From: Qipengyuania_C sp046254955
GTDB lineage: Bacteria; Pseudomonadota; Alphaproteobacteria; Sphingomonadales; Sphingomonadaceae
Direction: 5' to 3'
DNA length: 64,000 nucleotides
Assembly: GCF_046254955.1 (NCBI RefSeq)
Contig: NZ_JBJXRG010000001.1
Coordinates: forward strand, 1 to 64,000
In this document: one piece after another, positions 63,205 to 64,000 of the stretch
Layout: each line of letters begins with the position of its first letter
Numbering within the stretch: the first letter of the stretch is position 1
Made by a program: the position numbers and the translations under genes
The notes under the pieces: generated by a model
Told to the model about the DNA's origin: nothing
The model's input: the letters and a program-made list of their open reading frames with translations, nothing else
Databases searched by the model: none

Positions 63205-64000
63205 TCAGATCTGGTTTTCTTTGACGTGCTGCTTGGCGATGATGATGCGCTGCATCTCGTTGGTTCCTTCCCCGATGCACATCAGCATGGAATCGCGGTA
63301 GTAGCGCTCGATGTCGTATTCCTTGGAGTAGGAATAGCCGCCGTAAACCCGCATCGCTTCCTGGCTGTTGTCGACCGCAGCTTCGGAGGCGAAGTATTTC
63401 GCCATACCAGCCTCCTTGTCGCAGCGTTCGCCGCGGTCATACGCCTGCGCAGCATCGAGCGTCAGCAAGCGGGCAGCGCGGGCGCGCGTGACCATCTCGC
63501 CAAGCTTGAGCTGGATCGCCTGGTGCTGCGCGATCGGTTTGCCCATGGTTTCGCGCTGCTGGGCATATTCTGTCGCCAGCCGAAGTGATCCTTCAGCAAG
63601 GCCCACGCCGCGCGCTGCAACATTGATCCGGCCCAGTTCGAGCCCGCCGGTCGCCTGGAAGAAGCCCTGTCCCTCGACGCCGCCGATCAGCTGGTCGGCA
63701 GGGATGCGATAGTCTTCCATGATCAGCTCGGCGCTATCGATAGACTTGTAGCCCAGCTTGTCGAACTTCTTGCCGGTGGTGAGGCCATCCCGCTTGTCGG
63801 CGATGAACAGGCTCATGCCCTTGTAGCGAGGTTCGGCCTTAGGATCGGTCTTGACCAGCATGGCGAAGCACGATCCATTCAGCGCATTCGAAATCCAGGT
63901 CTTGGTTCCGTTGATCACGTAATCGTCGCCGTCGCGCACCGCAACCGAGCGGATAGCCTGCAGGTCGGTCCCTGCGTTGGGTTCGGTCAGCGCCAGACCG
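63205..64000 (-). CDS. Acyl-CoA dehydrogenase, C-terminal part, cut by window edge
   Basis: About 265 codons with no stop up to the right edge; the N-terminus lies outside. ALTEPNAGTDLQAIRS is the FAD/substrate segment, DDYVINGTKTWISNA the middle beta domain, and YGGYSYSKEYDIERYYRDSM and GEGTNEMQRIIIAK the C-terminal helices, with the EGT-type catalytic Glu. Typical short-chain acyl-CoA dehydrogenase, FAD-dependent, cytoplasmic. It is at the 5' end of the visible CoA-transferase operon. Confidence 0.93.
   Translation of the reverse strand, partial: GLALTEPNAGTDLQAIRSVAVRDGDDYVINGTKTWISNALNGSCFAMLVKTDPKAEPRYKGMSLFIADKRDGLTTGKKFDKLGYKSIDSAELIMEDYRIPADQLIGGVEGQGFFQATGGLELGRINVAARGVGLAEGSLRLATEYAQQRETMGKPIAQHQAIQLKLGEMVTRARAARLLTLDAAQAYDRGERCDKEAGMAKYFASEAAVDNSQEAMRVYGGYSYSKEYDIERYYRDSMLMCIGEGTNEMQRIIIAKQHVKENQI

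Noticed and set aside
1..64000. tRNA, rRNA, phage or insertion-sequence genes
   Set aside because: None was recognised on reading; the gaps are too short or lack the expected sequence.

Overview
The window looks like a chromosome segment of a GC-rich alphaproteobacterium of the Sphingomonadales, most likely an Erythrobacter or Altererythrobacter relative. This is inferred from the Caulobacter-type Tad/Cpa pilus order, the abundant TonB-dependent receptors of sphingomonad type, and the many MFS, SDR and CoA-enzyme genes. No rRNA, tRNA, CRISPR array, phage gene or insertion sequence was recognised. Genes are packed tightly, and many share 4-base stop/start overlaps.

Region 1 (1-14343, all minus strand) is surface biology. 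At the left edge is the N-terminal part of a very large, acidic, repeat-rich secreted adhesin that runs off the window. Then comes a complete tad/cpa pilus operon. In transcription order it reads flp, terminator, cpaB, cpaC, a small lipoprotein in the place of cpaD, tadG, two tadE-like pseudopilin genes, cpaE, cpaF, tadB, tadC, tadD and the prepilin peptidase cpaA.

Region 2 (14726-18454, minus) holds a PAP2/inositolphosphotransferase-like membrane enzyme, an SDR, a CitE-like CoA-ester lyase, a MaoC-type hydratase and an unrecognised small exported protein.

Region 3 (18555-64000) is a long accessory catabolic island. It has a fused HyuA-HyuB/5-oxoprolinase, an FCD-type GntR regulator with a twin operator, and a TonB receptor followed by a 13 kb chain of coupled genes. 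That chain encodes cupins, transporters, VOC proteins, a TPP enzyme, a flavin monooxygenase, an Asp/Glu-racemase-fold enzyme and an aldehyde dehydrogenase. Next come a quinone-oxidoreductase-like MDR and a LysR regulator, then two tandem DUF1838 proteins, a lipoprotein VOC and an exported alpha/beta-hydrolase-fold protein. A redox/uptake block follows (two PepSY membrane proteins, cytochrome b561, a second TonB receptor), then an MFS/SnoaL/AhpD operon. The last block is a minus-strand operon with a crotonase, a PuuE-like deacetylase-fold hydrolase, an SDR, an amidase, a PaaK-like CoA ligase, two MmgE/PrpD proteins, a UTRA-type GntR regulator, two family III CoA transferases and an acyl-CoA dehydrogenase cut by the right edge.

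The most interesting signal is regulatory. Three short motifs lie beside the three regulator genes of the island: TTGGTATACCAA beside the FCD GntR, TCCAATTTA beside the LysR, and TGTCCGGACA beside the UTRA GntR. All three recur (the first as its TGGTATACCA core) in the single 272-bp gap between the second TonB receptor and the MFS gene. This implies that the 45 kb island works as one regulon. The enzyme set (5-oxoprolinase-like, PuuE-like, amidase, Asp/Glu-racemase fold, then CoA activation, CitE-like lyase and MaoC) is consistent with import and ring opening of a cyclic amide/imide or related compound, followed by CoA-dependent breakdown. The substrate is not identifiable from sequence, and several steps may be periplasmic because many of the small enzymes carry signal peptides.
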